Assembly (NCBI RefSeq): GCF_027533845.1
Contig: NZ_JAPZVN010000004.1
Location: forward strand, 124,001-188,000
Length of the DNA: 64,000 nucleotides
Origin: Streptomyces sp. RPT161
GTDB lineage: Bacteria > Actinomycetota > Actinomycetes > Streptomycetales > Streptomycetaceae
Reading direction: 5' to 3'
Made by a program: the position numbers and the translations under genes. Shown here one piece after another: positions 16,769 to 25,745 of this stretch (positions are counted from its first letter, which is position 1; every line of letters begins with the position of its first letter). Under the pieces are notes generated by a model. That model saw only the letters and a list, made by a program, of their open reading frames with translations. It was not told the origin of the DNA and ran no database searches.

Positions 16769-19327
16769 ATGGCTTCAACCACACCGGCCGGTGTGCGGGA
16801 GGCGGATCCGAAGCGCGGTGCCCATCGGGCCCACGGGTCCCACGGCACACACGGCAACCACGGCACGCATCGGGACCACTCGGCTCCGATGACCCACCGA
16901 CAGATCATGGAGGCGCTCTCCGGGCTCATGCTCGGACTGTTCGTGGCGATCCTCTCGTCCACGATCGTCTCCACCGCCCTGCCCACCATCCTCGCCGACA
17001 TCGGCGGTGGCCAGGAGGCGTACACCTGGATCGTCACCGCGGCGCTGCTCGCGGTCACCGCCACCACCCCGCTGTGGGGCAAGATGTCGGACCTGGTGAG
17101 CAAGAAGCTCCTGGTCCAACTGGCGCTGGTGCTCTACATCGTGGCCTCCGTCGTCGCTGGTTTCTCGCAGAACGCCGGAACGCTGATCGCCTGCCGCGTG
17201 GTGCAGGGCATAGGCGCGGGCGGTCTGTCCGCCCTGTCCCAGGTGATCATGGCCGCGATGATCTCGCCGCGGGAGCGCGGCCGTTACAGCGGCTACCTCG
17301 GCGCCACCTTCGCGGTGGCCACCGTCGGCGGACCGCTGATCGGTGGTGTCATCACCGACACCAGCTGGCTCGGCTGGCGCTGGTGCTTCTACGTGGTGGT
17401 GCCCTTCGCGCTGATCGCACTGGTGGTGCTGCAGAAGACCATCCACCTTCCGGTGGTCAAGCGCGAGGTCAAGGTCGACTGGCTGGGCGCGTTCTTCGTC
17501 ACCGCCGCGGTCTGCCTGCTGATGGTCTGGGTCACCCTCGCCGGTGACAAGTACCCCTGGCTGTCCTGGCAGACCTACGTCATGGTGCCGGGCTCGGTGG
17601 TACTCGGCCTGATCTTCCTGTTCGTCGAGAGCAGGGCGAGCGAACCGATCATCCCGCTGCGGCTGTTCCGCAACGCCACGATCACCCTCACCTCGCTGGC
17701 CAGCGTCTTCGTCGGCGTCGCGATGTTCGCCGGAACGGTGTTCCTGAGCCAGTACTTCCAGTTGGCCCGCGGCAGGACGCCCGCGATGTCCGGTGTGCTG
17801 ACCATTCCGCTGGTGGTCGGGCTGTTCGTGGCATCCATGGCCTCCGGCCAGGTCATCACCCGCACCGGGCGCTGGAAGATGTTCCTGGTCTCCGGTGGTG
17901 TCTTCCTGACGGCGGGCGGCGGACTGCTGAGCCTGATGCGGTACGACACCCCGTACTGGCAGGTGGCCGTCTACATGGCGCTGCTCGGCCTGGGCATCGG
18001 TCTGATGATGCAGAACCTGGTGCTCGCCGTGCAGAACCAGGTGGCACCGAAGGACCTGGGCTCCGCCAGCTCGCTGGTGACGTTCTTCCGCTCGCTCGGC
18101 GGTGCGGTCGGCGTGGCCGCGCTCGGCGCGGCACTCAGCAACCGCATCAGCCACTACTCGTCCGAGGGCTTCGCGGCGCTGGGCATTCCGATGCCCGCCT
18201 CGCAAGGCGGCGAGGCGAACATCCCGGATCTCAAGAAGCTTCCGCTTCCGATCCGTACGATCGTCGAGAGCTCCTATGGGCACGGCATCGCGGATGTCTT
18301 CCTCTACGCCGCGCCGTTCGCGTTCGTCGCCTTCCTCCTGGTGCTGTTCATCAAGGAGGTGCCGCTGAAGACCGCGAGCGGTCTCCAGCAGACCGCGGGA
18401 GTTCCCGCGCACGACAGGGCGGCGGCGGACGCCCCCGTCACCATCCCAGCGCCGGCTCCCGAATCCGAGCTGGTCGCCGTGGCCGCAGCCGCCGATGCTC
18501 AGCCGGTCACCGTGTACGCCTCGGCGGGTAGGGGCCCGTCCGGCGAGGAGGTTCCCATGAACGGCATCACCATCCACGGTTCCGTCCGCAACGCCGAAGG
18601 CGTGGGCGTCGGTTCCGCTCATCTGACCCTGATATCCCTCCAGGGACGGCAGTTGGGCCGCGCCCAGGCCGGGACGGACGGCGGCTACTGGCTGGCCGCA
18701 CCCGGTGCGGGCTCCTACGTGCTGATCGCGGCGGCCGACGGTCACCAGCCGCAGGCCACCACCGTGGTGGTCGGTGACGCGCCGCTCGGCTACGACATCG
18801 TGCTGTCCGGCACCAGCGGCCTGGCCGGTGTGGTGCGCGGCGCCGCCGACGGATCGCCGGTGGACGGCGCCATGGTGGTGGTCACCGACGTACGGGGTGA
18901 GGTGCTGGCCACCGCGAAGACCGGTGAGTCGGGGGCGTTCACCTTCGACGAGCTGTCCGCGGGCGTCTTCACGCTGGCGGTCAACGCGGCCGGGTTCCGT
19001 CCGGCGGCGCAGCCGGTGGAGGTCGGTGGCCAGGGCGTCACCCGGGTGGAGATCCAACTCGCCTCCGGCGCGCATCTGCAGGGCACGGTACGGGCCGGTG
19101 CGGACCGGCTGCCGATGGCCGACGCGCGGGTCACGCTGATCGACGGGGCGGGCAACGTCGCCGGCACGGCGACCACCGATGACGACGGCTCCTACGCCTT
19201 CACCGATCTGAGCGCGGGCGACTACACGCTGATCGCCAGCGGCTACCCTCCGGTCGCCCGCACGCTTGTGGTGGACGGCAGGGGCGAGGACGCCTTCGAC
19301 GTCGAACTCGGCCACCCGGCCGAGTAA
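16769..19327 (+). CDS. 14-TM drug/proton exporter fused to Ig-like carboxypeptidase-regulatory repeats
   Basis: 852 residues. Residues 40-535 form a DHA2-type (14-segment) major facilitator: the loop GKMSDLVSKK follows segment 2, and motif C-like GATFAVATVGGPLIGG lies in segment 5. Before it is a His-rich cytosolic stretch with eight His in about 30 residues. After it, from about 595, are three tandem beta-sandwich units of the carboxypeptidase-regulatory-like type, recognisable by repeated DGSYAFTDLSAGDYTL-like endings. Transporters with such a tail are uncommon; the tail may bind substrate, a partner or the YceI-family product of the next gene, which carries the same domain. Start ATG 16769 has AAAGGA at good spacing. 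Substrate unknown; control presumably by the MarR upstream. Confidence 0.88.
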   Translation: MASTTPAGVREADPKRGAHRAHGSHGTHGNHGTHRDHSAPMTHRQIMEALSGLMLGLFVAILSSTIVSTALPTILADIGGGQEAYTWIVTAALLAVTATTPLWGKMSDLVSKKLLVQLALVLYIVASVVAGFSQNAGTLIACRVVQGIGAGGLSALSQVIMAAMISPRERGRYSGYLGATFAVATVGGPLIGGVITDTSWLGWRWCFYVVVPFALIALVVLQKTIHLPVVKREVKVDWLGAFFVTAAVCLLMVWVTLAGDKYPWLSWQTYVMVPGSVVLGLIFLFVESRASEPIIPLRLFRNATITLTSLASVFVGVAMFAGTVFLSQYFQLARGRTPAMSGVLTIPLVVGLFVASMASGQVITRTGRWKMFLVSGGVFLTAGGGLLSLMRYDTPYWQVAVYMALLGLGIGLMMQNLVLAVQNQVAPKDLGSASSLVTFFRSLGGAVGVAALGAALSNRISHYSSEGFAALGIPMPASQGGEANIPDLKKLPLPIRTIVESSYGHGIADVFLYAAPFAFVAFLLVLFIKEVPLKTASGLQQTAGVPAHDRAAADAPVTIPAPAPESELVAVAAAADAQPVTVYASAGRGPSGEEVPMNGITIHGSVRNAEGVGVGSAHLTLISLQGRQLGRAQAGTDGGYWLAAPGAGSYVLIAAADGHQPQATTVVVGDAPLGYDIVLSGTSGLAGVVRGAADGSPVDGAMVVVTDVRGEVLATAKTGESGAFTFDELSAGVFTLAVNAAGFRPAAQPVEVGGQGVTRVEIQLASGAHLQGTVRAGADRLPMADARVTLIDGAGNVAGTATTDDDGSYAFTDLSAGDYTLIASGYPPVARTLVVDGRGEDAFDVELGHPAE

Positions 19328-19463
19328 CTGAAGCGACTGGCGGGCGCGCACAGCGGAGACGCGTACCGCCAGTTCGGGGGAGACGGGTTCCGGTCGGCGG
19401 CCGGAGCAGGGGACGGCCGAGGCCGTCCGACCGGGACCCGTGACCAAACCAACAGGAGATGCA

Positions 19464-20309
19464 ATGACCACGCATGCGGGTGAGGGCAACACCGGTCTTC
19501 GGGCCCGGATCCGGACCAAGGACGGTTGGGCGGTGCAGCACGCGGTGCTGACCGTAACGGATATGACGGGCAGTCAGATACAGCGGGCGACCACGGACGA
19601 CGACGGCGTGGTGCGCACCGATCCGCTGCCGCCGGGGGCGTACACGGTGATCGTGACGGCCGTCGGCTACCAGCCCACCGCCTCGACGGCGATCGTCGGT
19701 GCCGCCGGGCGAGCGGACCTGGGCAACCTGGTGCTGGCCCGGCAGGGCGGGGTGGAGCTGCCGCCGCCGGGCCCCTGGACCATCGACCCGGCGCACTCCT
19801 CGGTGGGCGCCGTCGCGCAGCACCTGGGCATCTCCAGTGTGCGCGGCCACTTCACCGAGTTCCGCGGCCGGATCGAGATCGCGGAGAACGTCGAGCAGTC
19901 GTCGGTGGTCGCGGCGATTAGCACGGCGAGCATCGACACCGGCAACAAGATGCGCGACGACCATCTGCGGTCGCCCGACTTCCTGAACGTCGACGTCCAC
20001 CCGGAGATCACCTACCGCAGCACCGGCGGGGTCACCCCGGCCGGACCCGACCGCTGGACGGTGCGCGGCGAGCTGACGATGAACGCGCTGACCCGCCCGG
20101 TGGACCTGGACCTGACCTACCTGGGCACCGGCCCGGACCCGTGGGGCGGCACGCGGGCCGCGTTCCGCGCCACCGCGGAACTGCGGCGGGAGGACTTCGC
20201 GATGAACTACAACCAGGTCCTCCAGGCGGGCATCGCCGCCATCGGCACGACACTCCGCGTGGAACTCGACATCCAGGCGGTCCAGGGCGATTCGCTGCCG
20301 ATGGCATAA
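19464..20309 (+). CDS. YceI-family protein with N-terminal Ig-like domain
   Basis: A 281-residue protein. Residues 10-95 form a carboxypeptidase-regulatory-like beta-sandwich (ATTDDDGVVRTDPLPPGAYTV), matching the repeats on the preceding transporter. Residues 107-275 are a YceI lipocalin-like barrel starting at GPWTIDPAHSSVGAVAQHLG. YceI proteins bind isoprenoid or other lipid-like molecules; many are periplasmic, but this one has no signal peptide, so it is predicted cytosolic. AGGAGA precedes the ATG. It is 136 bases from the transporter and very likely in its operon. A role in delivering a hydrophobic compound to the exporter is inference. Confidence 0.88.
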   Translation: MTTHAGEGNTGLRARIRTKDGWAVQHAVLTVTDMTGSQIQRATTDDDGVVRTDPLPPGAYTVIVTAVGYQPTASTAIVGAAGRADLGNLVLARQGGVELPPPGPWTIDPAHSSVGAVAQHLGISSVRGHFTEFRGRIEIAENVEQSSVVAAISTASIDTGNKMRDDHLRSPDFLNVDVHPEITYRSTGGVTPAGPDRWTVRGELTMNALTRPVDLDLTYLGTGPDPWGGTRAAFRATAELRREDFAMNYNQVLQAGIAAIGTTLRVELDIQAVQGDSLPMA

Positions 20310-20342
20310 GACGCGGGGTGCGCCCTGGGGGCGCGAGCGCCG

Positions 20343-21110
20343 CTATGCGTGCGGAGCGCGCCCCCGCATCGCCTCGATCCCCGCGATGACGCACTCCAGC
20401 GCGAAGCCGAAGTCGCGCTCGCGGTACTGCGCCACCGGCCCCTCCATACGTTGGTCGATGATCGGCCCGAGTTCCCCGTACTCGGGCCGATCCCGTACCG
20501 CCCCCGCCATCTCGCGGAAGAGGTCGTCCTCGCTGGTACCGGTGCTACGGCACAGTTCGGTCCAGCGGCCCTCCACCGTGCCGTACCCGTACACGAACTG
20601 GTAGACGGCGGCCAGCGCGCCGGGGATGTGTTCCGGCGCCAGGCCCGAGCGCCGCATGACCCTGTGCGCCGCGGTGCTGAACGCCACTGACTTCGGGCCG
20701 ACGTTGGCGTACTCCCCCATCAGCCGGGACGCCCACGGATGCGTGGCGAGCGTCCTGCGGTAGCTGGTCGCGAACTCCCGTACCGCGTCGCGCCAGTCGC
20801 CCCCCGTCTCCGCGGCCTGTAGCGGAATCTCGGCGAACACCTCGTCCAGCGCGTATTCGAGCAGGTCGTCCTTGTTGTCCACGTACCAGTAGACGGACAT
20901 CGGCGTCACCCCGAGTTCGGCGGCAAGGCGGCGCATCGAGAAGTTCTGCAGGCCGTTGGCGTCCAGCAACTGGACCGTGGTGCGCACGATCTTGCCGTGG
21001 TCGAGGCCGACCGGCTGCTGGGAGGACTTCCTGCGCCGGCCGTCCCGCGCGCCGCCGCTCAGCCACACACTCGCTTGCGGCTTGCTGGCGCGGGGGGCGG
21101 CGGGGGCCAT
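20343..21110 (-). CDS. TetR-family repressor of the adjacent MFS exporter
   Basis: A 255-residue regulator with a TetR helix-turn-helix around residues 45-85 (FSMRRLAAELGVTPMSVYWYVDNKDDLL) and a C-terminal TetR_C ligand domain of the tetracycline/tetracenomycin-repressor type. A basic, variable N-terminus of about 35 residues precedes it. GAGGAG lies upstream of the ATG. It follows the MFS gene on the same strand with a 49-base gap, so the pair forms an operon and the repressor probably controls its own synthesis through the palindromes ahead of the MFS gene. Confidence 0.92.
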   Translation of the reverse strand: MAPAAPRASKPQASVWLSGGARDGRRRKSSQQPVGLDHGKIVRTTVQLLDANGLQNFSMRRLAAELGVTPMSVYWYVDNKDDLLEYALDEVFAEIPLQAAETGGDWRDAVREFATSYRRTLATHPWASRLMGEYANVGPKSVAFSTAAHRVMRRSGLAPEHIPGALAAVYQFVYGYGTVEGRWTELCRSTGTSEDDLFREMAGAVRDRPEYGELGPIIDQRMEGPVAQYRERDFGFALECVIAGIEAMRGRAPHA

Positions 21111-21159
21111 GGGCTTCTCCTCGGTCGAGCTTGCTCAGCGGTGCGCTGCGTACGTGATG

Positions 21160-22671
21160 CTAAGCCGCCACTTCCGCGGGGGCCGAGCTGCGGCGGTCCG
21201 AGTCGGCGCGGTCCGCACGGTGCAGCAGGAACGCGGCGAGCAGCCCACCGGCGAGCACGGCCGCCGCGCCGACGAGTTGGCTGACGCTGACGCCGGAGGC
21301 GAACGCGTGCGCCACAGCGGTGCGTTGCTCCTGGCCGTGCGCGGCGGCCAGTGCGGCGGGCAGCGAGCTGGCGCCGATCGTGGCCGGAAGCAGCGCGGCG
21401 AAACGGGAGTTGAGCACCGCACCGAGTACCGCGTTGCCAAGGCCGTTGCCGAACTCGGTCAGCGTGCCGTTGACGCCCGCGCCGATGCCCGCGCGCTCCG
21501 GCGGGATGGCACCCATGATCGCCGCGCCCATCGCGGGCGAGGCCATGGCGATGCCCACGCCCATCGTGATCAGGCCGACCACCATTCCGCCGTAGCCGTG
21601 GCGTCCCAGTACGGAGACGAGCGCGAGGCCGAGGGCGATCAGGGTCATGCCCAGCACCACCACACCTGCCGTGCCGAGCCTGCGCAGCAACCGGGCGCCG
21701 ACTCCCAGGATGTTGAGCAGTGCGATGCTCAATGCGAGCGGAACCGTGCACAAACCGGCCTTCAACGGACCGTAGCCGAGCACGAATTGCAGGTGCTGGG
21801 TGAGCAGGAAGAGGGAGCCGCCCATGCCGAACGCGACGAGGATGCCGCCCGCGACCGCGCCGACGAACCGCCTGTCACGGAAGAACCGCAGGTCCAGCAT
21901 GGGATGCGGGGTACGGCGCTCCCAGAGCGCGAAGCCGGTCATACCGGCGATGCCTACGAAGGCGGGCAGCAGTACGTCGCTGGAGCTCCAGCCGTGCACC
22001 GGGCCGGAGATGATCGCGTAGACGACGCCGAGCATGCCGATGACGGACAGGCCCGCGCCGGGCAGGTCGGGCCGATCGCCCAGCGGGTTCCTGGATTCGG
22101 GGATGTAGACGGTGACGGCGGTCAGGCCAAGCACTGCCACCGGCACGTTGACCAGGAAGATCGATCCCCACCAGAAGTGGTTGAGCAGCACCCCGCCGAT
22201 CAGCGGCCCGGCGGCGAAGCCGAAGGTGAGGACGGTGCTCCACAGGCCGATGGCCCTCACCCGCTCCTCGGCGTCGAAGACCTGGACGATCACCGCGAGG
22301 GTGCTGGTCATCAGGATCGCTCCGCCTACCCCCATTCCCGCGCGGGCCGCGATCAGCTCACCGGGGCTCTCAGCCAACGAAGCGATCAGCGATCCGATGC
22401 CGAAGAGCCCAAGTCCGGTCATCAACGCGCGCTTTCGACCGTATCGGTCGGCGGCGCTACCGACGGTGAGCAGCAGGCCGGACTGCGCCAGCGAGTAGGC
22501 GCTGATCATCCACTGTATGTCCGCGGTGCTCGCGCCCATTCCCTTGGTGAGGGAGGGGATGGCGACGTTCAGCACGGTGTTGTCGAGCAGGACGGTGAGG
22601 TGGGCGAGGCAGATGACGCCGAGGATCAGCCAGCGTCGGGGATGGGGCTGGATCTGGGCGGGGGCGGTCAA
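21160..22671 (-). CDS. DHA2-type multidrug exporter (EmrB/QacA-like)
   Basis: A 503-residue, 14-segment major facilitator. Typical features are the first segment with LTVLLDNTVLNVAIPSL (motif D1), the loop GSAADRYGRKRAL (motif A), and the segment 5 motif GFAAGPLIGG (motif C). The best start is a TTG at 22671, because AAGGAG lies six bases upstream; the frame continues upstream through the operator palindromes, which should not be coding. It probably exports antibiotics or other toxic compounds under control of the TetR regulator encoded just downstream. Confidence 0.92.
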   Translation of the reverse strand: MTAPAQIQPHPRRWLILGVICLAHLTVLLDNTVLNVAIPSLTKGMGASTADIQWMISAYSLAQSGLLLTVGSAADRYGRKRALMTGLGLFGIGSLIASLAESPGELIAARAGMGVGGAILMTSTLAVIVQVFDAEERVRAIGLWSTVLTFGFAAGPLIGGVLLNHFWWGSIFLVNVPVAVLGLTAVTVYIPESRNPLGDRPDLPGAGLSVIGMLGVVYAIISGPVHGWSSSDVLLPAFVGIAGMTGFALWERRTPHPMLDLRFFRDRRFVGAVAGGILVAFGMGGSLFLLTQHLQFVLGYGPLKAGLCTVPLALSIALLNILGVGARLLRRLGTAGVVVLGMTLIALGLALVSVLGRHGYGGMVVGLITMGVGIAMASPAMGAAIMGAIPPERAGIGAGVNGTLTEFGNGLGNAVLGAVLNSRFAALLPATIGASSLPAALAAAHGQEQRTAVAHAFASGVSVSQLVGAAAVLAGGLLAAFLLHRADRADSDRRSSAPAEVAA

Positions 22672-22679
22672 GGCAGCTC

Positions 22680-22744
22680 CTTGTACGGCGTACGGGACCA
22701 CACGGTGCTGTACACCGTAGAAGTTCCCCCGTACGCCGTACAAG
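22680..22744. promoter_or_regulatory. Triple-palindrome operator of the MFS-TetR operon
   Basis: A perfect 17-bp inverted repeat (CTTGTACGGCGTACGGG at 22680-22696 and its complement at 22728-22744) flanks a third palindrome, ACGGTG-CTGTA-CACCGT (22702-22718). Each arm contains its own GTAC-GGC-GTAC dyad. The array overlaps the MFS ribosome-binding site, as expected for TetR-type repression. Confidence 0.75.
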
Positions 22745-22845
22745 GCAATTTGTTCCGGCCGGGCCCTGGGCCACGTTCTGGCTTGAATTCCCCTTGGGGA
22801 AAAGGAGTTGGGTGAGGCGCCCGTAGAGCGTGGGGCGCGCGGCGA

Positions 22846-23664
22846 TCACCCGGCTTCGGCGGGCTTGATCAGATATCCGGCGCCACGCCGGGTGTGGATC
22901 ATCGGCGCCCGCCCAGCATCGATCTTGCGCCGCAGGTACGAGATGTAGAGCTCGACCACATTGGCCTGACCGCCGAAGTCATAGCTCCACACCCGGTCCA
23001 GGATCTGGGCCTTGCTGAGCACCCGGCGCGGGTTGCGCATCAGGTACCGCAGCAGTTCGAACTCGGTGGCGGTGAGGTGGATGGAACGACCGGCGCGGCT
23101 GACCTCATGGCTGTCCTCGTCCAGCGTGAGATCCCCGACGACCAGCAGCGACTCCGAGCGGATGGCCGCCGCCCCGGACCGGCGCAGCAGCCCGCGCAGC
23201 CGGGCCACCACCTCTTCGAGGCTGAACGGCTTGGTCACGTAGTCGTCGCCACCCGCGGTGAGCCCGGCGATCCGGTCCTCCACGGCGTCCTTGGCGGTCA
23301 GGAACAGCACGGGCACGTCGGGCAGTTCACGGCGCAGCCGGGAGAGCACGTCGAGCCCGTCGGCGTCGGGCAGCACGATGTCCAGCACCACCGCGTCGGG
23401 CAGGAAGTCACGGGCGGCCCGCAGCGCGGCGCCGCCGTCGGCCTCGGTGCGCACTTCCCAGCCCTCGTAGCGCAGCGCCATGGAGAGCAGATCGGCGAGC
23501 GCCGACTCGTCGTCCACGACGAGCACCCTGACCGGCGATCCGTCGGGTCGCAGCAGTTCGGTACGCCCCCCGGTCACGGGCGCGGCGGCGGTCTGACTGG
23601 TGGCGGTCCGGCTGGCGCCCATGGCGGTCCGGCCGCTCTGCGTGGAAGAAGGAATGGCAGGCAT
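22846..23664 (-). CDS. OmpR-type response regulator without an adjacent kinase
   Basis: A 272-residue regulator. The receiver domain starts at VRVLVVDDESALADLL (the acidic pair), has the phosphorylated Asp in AVVLDIVLPDADG, Thr in FLTAKD and Lys in DYVTKPFS, so it looks functional. The C-terminal winged helix ends TRRGAGYLIKP. The ~45 residues before the receiver are low-complexity. The start is the ATG at 23664. The next gene downstream is the unrelated MFS exporter, and the upstream neighbour is divergent, so the histidine kinase normally paired with such regulators is absent here. Confidence 0.93.
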   Translation of the reverse strand: MPAIPSSTQSGRTAMGASRTATSQTAAAPVTGGRTELLRPDGSPVRVLVVDDESALADLLSMALRYEGWEVRTEADGGAALRAARDFLPDAVVLDIVLPDADGLDVLSRLRRELPDVPVLFLTAKDAVEDRIAGLTAGGDDYVTKPFSLEEVVARLRGLLRRSGAAAIRSESLLVVGDLTLDEDSHEVSRAGRSIHLTATEFELLRYLMRNPRRVLSKAQILDRVWSYDFGGQANVVELYISYLRRKIDAGRAPMIHTRRGAGYLIKPAEAG

Positions 23665-23823
23665 GGCCAACACCTTCGACCGCGCCGGTGAGAGCATCCT
23701 TTCCCCAATCTGTGAGTTGTCTGAGAAACTTCTGGCCGCCGCGTCGAGGAATAGCCGGAGGAAACCTCCGGTTGTCGCTGCCAAAAGGCATCACAAGCCA
23801 CACCGCAACGGAGGGAACGGGCC

Positions 23824-24687
23824 ATGGCGCTGGGACGGTACGGAATCTGGAGCATCGAACTGCGGGCGCAGCCCAACGCGGACAACGGCGAGGTCATCGA
23901 GGCCGTACAGGAACTGGAGGAGCTGGGGTACGGCGCCCTGTGGATCGGCGGCAACAGCGACATCTCCCATGCCGCCCCGCTGGTCGAAGCCACCTCCTCG
24001 ATCGTCCTGGCCACCGGCATCCTCAGCATCTGGGAGCACGACCCGGCCGATGTCGCGGCCCGCCACACCGCACTGACCGCCGCGCACCCCGGCCGTTTCC
24101 TCCTTGGCCTCGGCGCCAGCCACGCCAAGCTGGCCGCCGCATACGAGCGGCCGTACTCGAAGATGGTCAGCTACCTCGACGCGCTCGACGCGGCCGAGCC
24201 CCCGGTGCCCGTCAACGAGCGCGTACTCGCCGCCCTCGGCCCGAAGATGCTCAAGCTCGCCGCCGACCGGGCGGTCGGCGCCCACCCCTACCTGGTCACG
24301 GCGGAGCACACCGCCGAAGCCCGCTCCATCCTCGGCGAAAGCGCCCTGCTGGCACCGGAGTTGAAGGTCGTCCTCGAACCCGACCCGGAGCGCGCCCGTG
24401 CCATCGCCCGGGACTACCTTGCCCACTACCTCGCCCTGCCCAACTACACCAACAACTTCCTCCGCCTCGGCTTCACCGAGGACGACTTCGCGAACGGCGG
24501 CAGCGACCGGCTGGTGGACGCGGTCGTCGCCTGGGGCGACGCGGAGCGGGTACGCGCACGGACCGACGAGTTCCTGGCGGCGGGTGCCGACCACCTCGCC
24601 CTGCAACTCGTCGAGCCCTCCGACGCCAAGGGCCTGCCGCGGGAGGGCTACCGCCGCCTTGCCGAGGTGCTGAGGCTCAAGGGCTGA
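23824..24687 (+). CDS. LLM-class F420-dependent oxidoreductase
   Basis: A 287-residue luciferase-like (beta/alpha)8 flavin or F420 enzyme (start RYGIWSIELRAQP, LGYGALWIGG, GRFLLGLGASH, AVGAHPYLVTAEHT). It lacks the long insertions of true luciferases and belongs to the short actinobacterial group assumed to use coenzyme F420. The substrate is unknown. GGAGGG lies upstream of the ATG. It may form a short operon with the VOC and FMN-reductase genes that follow on the same strand. Confidence 0.88.
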   Translation: MALGRYGIWSIELRAQPNADNGEVIEAVQELEELGYGALWIGGNSDISHAAPLVEATSSIVLATGILSIWEHDPADVAARHTALTAAHPGRFLLGLGASHAKLAAAYERPYSKMVSYLDALDAAEPPVPVNERVLAALGPKMLKLAADRAVGAHPYLVTAEHTAEARSILGESALLAPELKVVLEPDPERARAIARDYLAHYLALPNYTNNFLRLGFTEDDFANGGSDRLVDAVVAWGDAERVRARTDEFLAAGADHLALQLVEPSDAKGLPREGYRRLAEVLRLKG

Positions 24688-24755
24688 GCGCTCTGGCAAC
24701 CTACCCTCGGACCCGGCCCGTCGGCCCTGCCGCCCAACTCCCCCTGGAGCAGCCC

Positions 24756-25169
24756 ATGCGTGTGATCGGCTTCGACCATCTCGTCCTCAACGTCACCGAC
24801 ATCGAACGCTCACTGGCCTTCTACGGCGGCCAGCTCGGCCTGGCGCCGGTCCGCGTGGACGAATGGCGCGCGGGCGAGGCACCCTTCCCCTCGGTACGGG
24901 TGAGCCCGACGACGATCATCGACCTCGTCCAGCGCCCGGACGGCTCCGTCCAGGGGTCCAACGTCGACCACATCTGTCTGGTCGTGGAACCCCTCGACTG
25001 GCAACAGGTCGTCGACTCCGGCGAGTTCACCGTCCTCGACGGCCCCGGCCCCCGCTTCGGCGCCCGCGGCACCGCCCAGTCCCTCTATGTCCGCGACCCG
25101 GACGGCAACACGGTGGAACTCCGGTGGTACCCCGTGGAGGGGAATGCGGAGAATACGGTTCTTTCATGA
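24756..25169 (+). CDS. VOC-family (glyoxalase/dioxygenase-like) protein
   Basis: A 137-residue vicinal-oxygen-chelate protein: FDHLVLNVTDIERSLAFYGGQLGL opens the first beta-alpha-beta-beta-beta module and SLYVRDPDGNTVELRW closes the second; His and Glu in these segments are the expected metal ligands. Such proteins include glyoxalases, dioxygenases and resistance proteins; the substrate here cannot be told. Its TGA overlaps the next gene's ATG (ATGA), showing tight coupling. Confidence 0.88.
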   Translation: MRVIGFDHLVLNVTDIERSLAFYGGQLGLAPVRVDEWRAGEAPFPSVRVSPTTIIDLVQRPDGSVQGSNVDHICLVVEPLDWQQVVDSGEFTVLDGPGPRFGARGTAQSLYVRDPDGNTVELRWYPVEGNAENTVLS

Positions 25170-25723
25170 CGCTCCTCGCGATATCCGACAGCCTGCGGGC
25201 GGCCTCTTCCAATGGTGTGCTGCTGGGTGCGGTGCTCGAACTGGCGCGGGCTGGGGGTTGGGACGGCACGGCGGTGGCCGGGATCGGCGAACTTCCGCTG
25301 TTCAACCCCGACTTGGACGGCGAGGATGCCATCGCGCCCGAGGCCGTGGATGCGTTGCGCCAGGCGGTGGCCCGGGCCGACGCGGTGGTGATCGTCAGTC
25401 CGGAGTACGCGCATGGCGTTCCGGGCGCGCTGAAGAACGCCCTCGACTGGCTGGTGAGCAGTGCGGAGTTCGTGGACAAGCCGGTGGCGGTGATCACCGC
25501 TTCGGCGAGCGGCGGCGCGTACGCCAACGCGCAGTTGCGTGAGACGTTGCGCATGATGACGGCCACGGTCGTCGAAGGGGCCTGCCTCACCGTTCCCCGC
25601 GCCGCCGCCAAGATCGACCATGCGACCGGTGACGTCACCGATGACGCCCTCCGTGAGGAATTGCGCGGGGCGCTCGGCGCACTGCGGACGGCCGTGCGGT
25701 CCGCGAGCGCGGCGGCGGACTGA
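25166..25723 (+). CDS. NADPH-dependent FMN reductase
   Basis: A 185-residue flavodoxin-fold reductase. LLAISDSLRAASSN near the N-terminus forms the FMN phosphate loop, and SPEYAHGVPGALKNALDWL is the family signature. It could supply reduced flavin to neighbouring enzymes such as the LLM-class oxidoreductase, or act as a quinone or azo reductase. It overlaps the VOC gene by four bases. Confidence 0.92.
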   Translation: MTLLAISDSLRAASSNGVLLGAVLELARAGGWDGTAVAGIGELPLFNPDLDGEDAIAPEAVDALRQAVARADAVVIVSPEYAHGVPGALKNALDWLVSSAEFVDKPVAVITASASGGAYANAQLRETLRMMTATVVEGACLTVPRAAAKIDHATGDVTDDALREELRGALGALRTAVRSASAAAD

Positions 25724-25745
25724 GCCGCTTCGGCGGCACGCCGGG

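Noticed and set aside
16775-19519. A 914-codon minus-strand open frame opposite the MFS exporter
   Set aside because: It is the antisense shadow of a high-GC gene; composition is His/Arg/Gly-rich and domain-less, while the plus strand has a full transporter.
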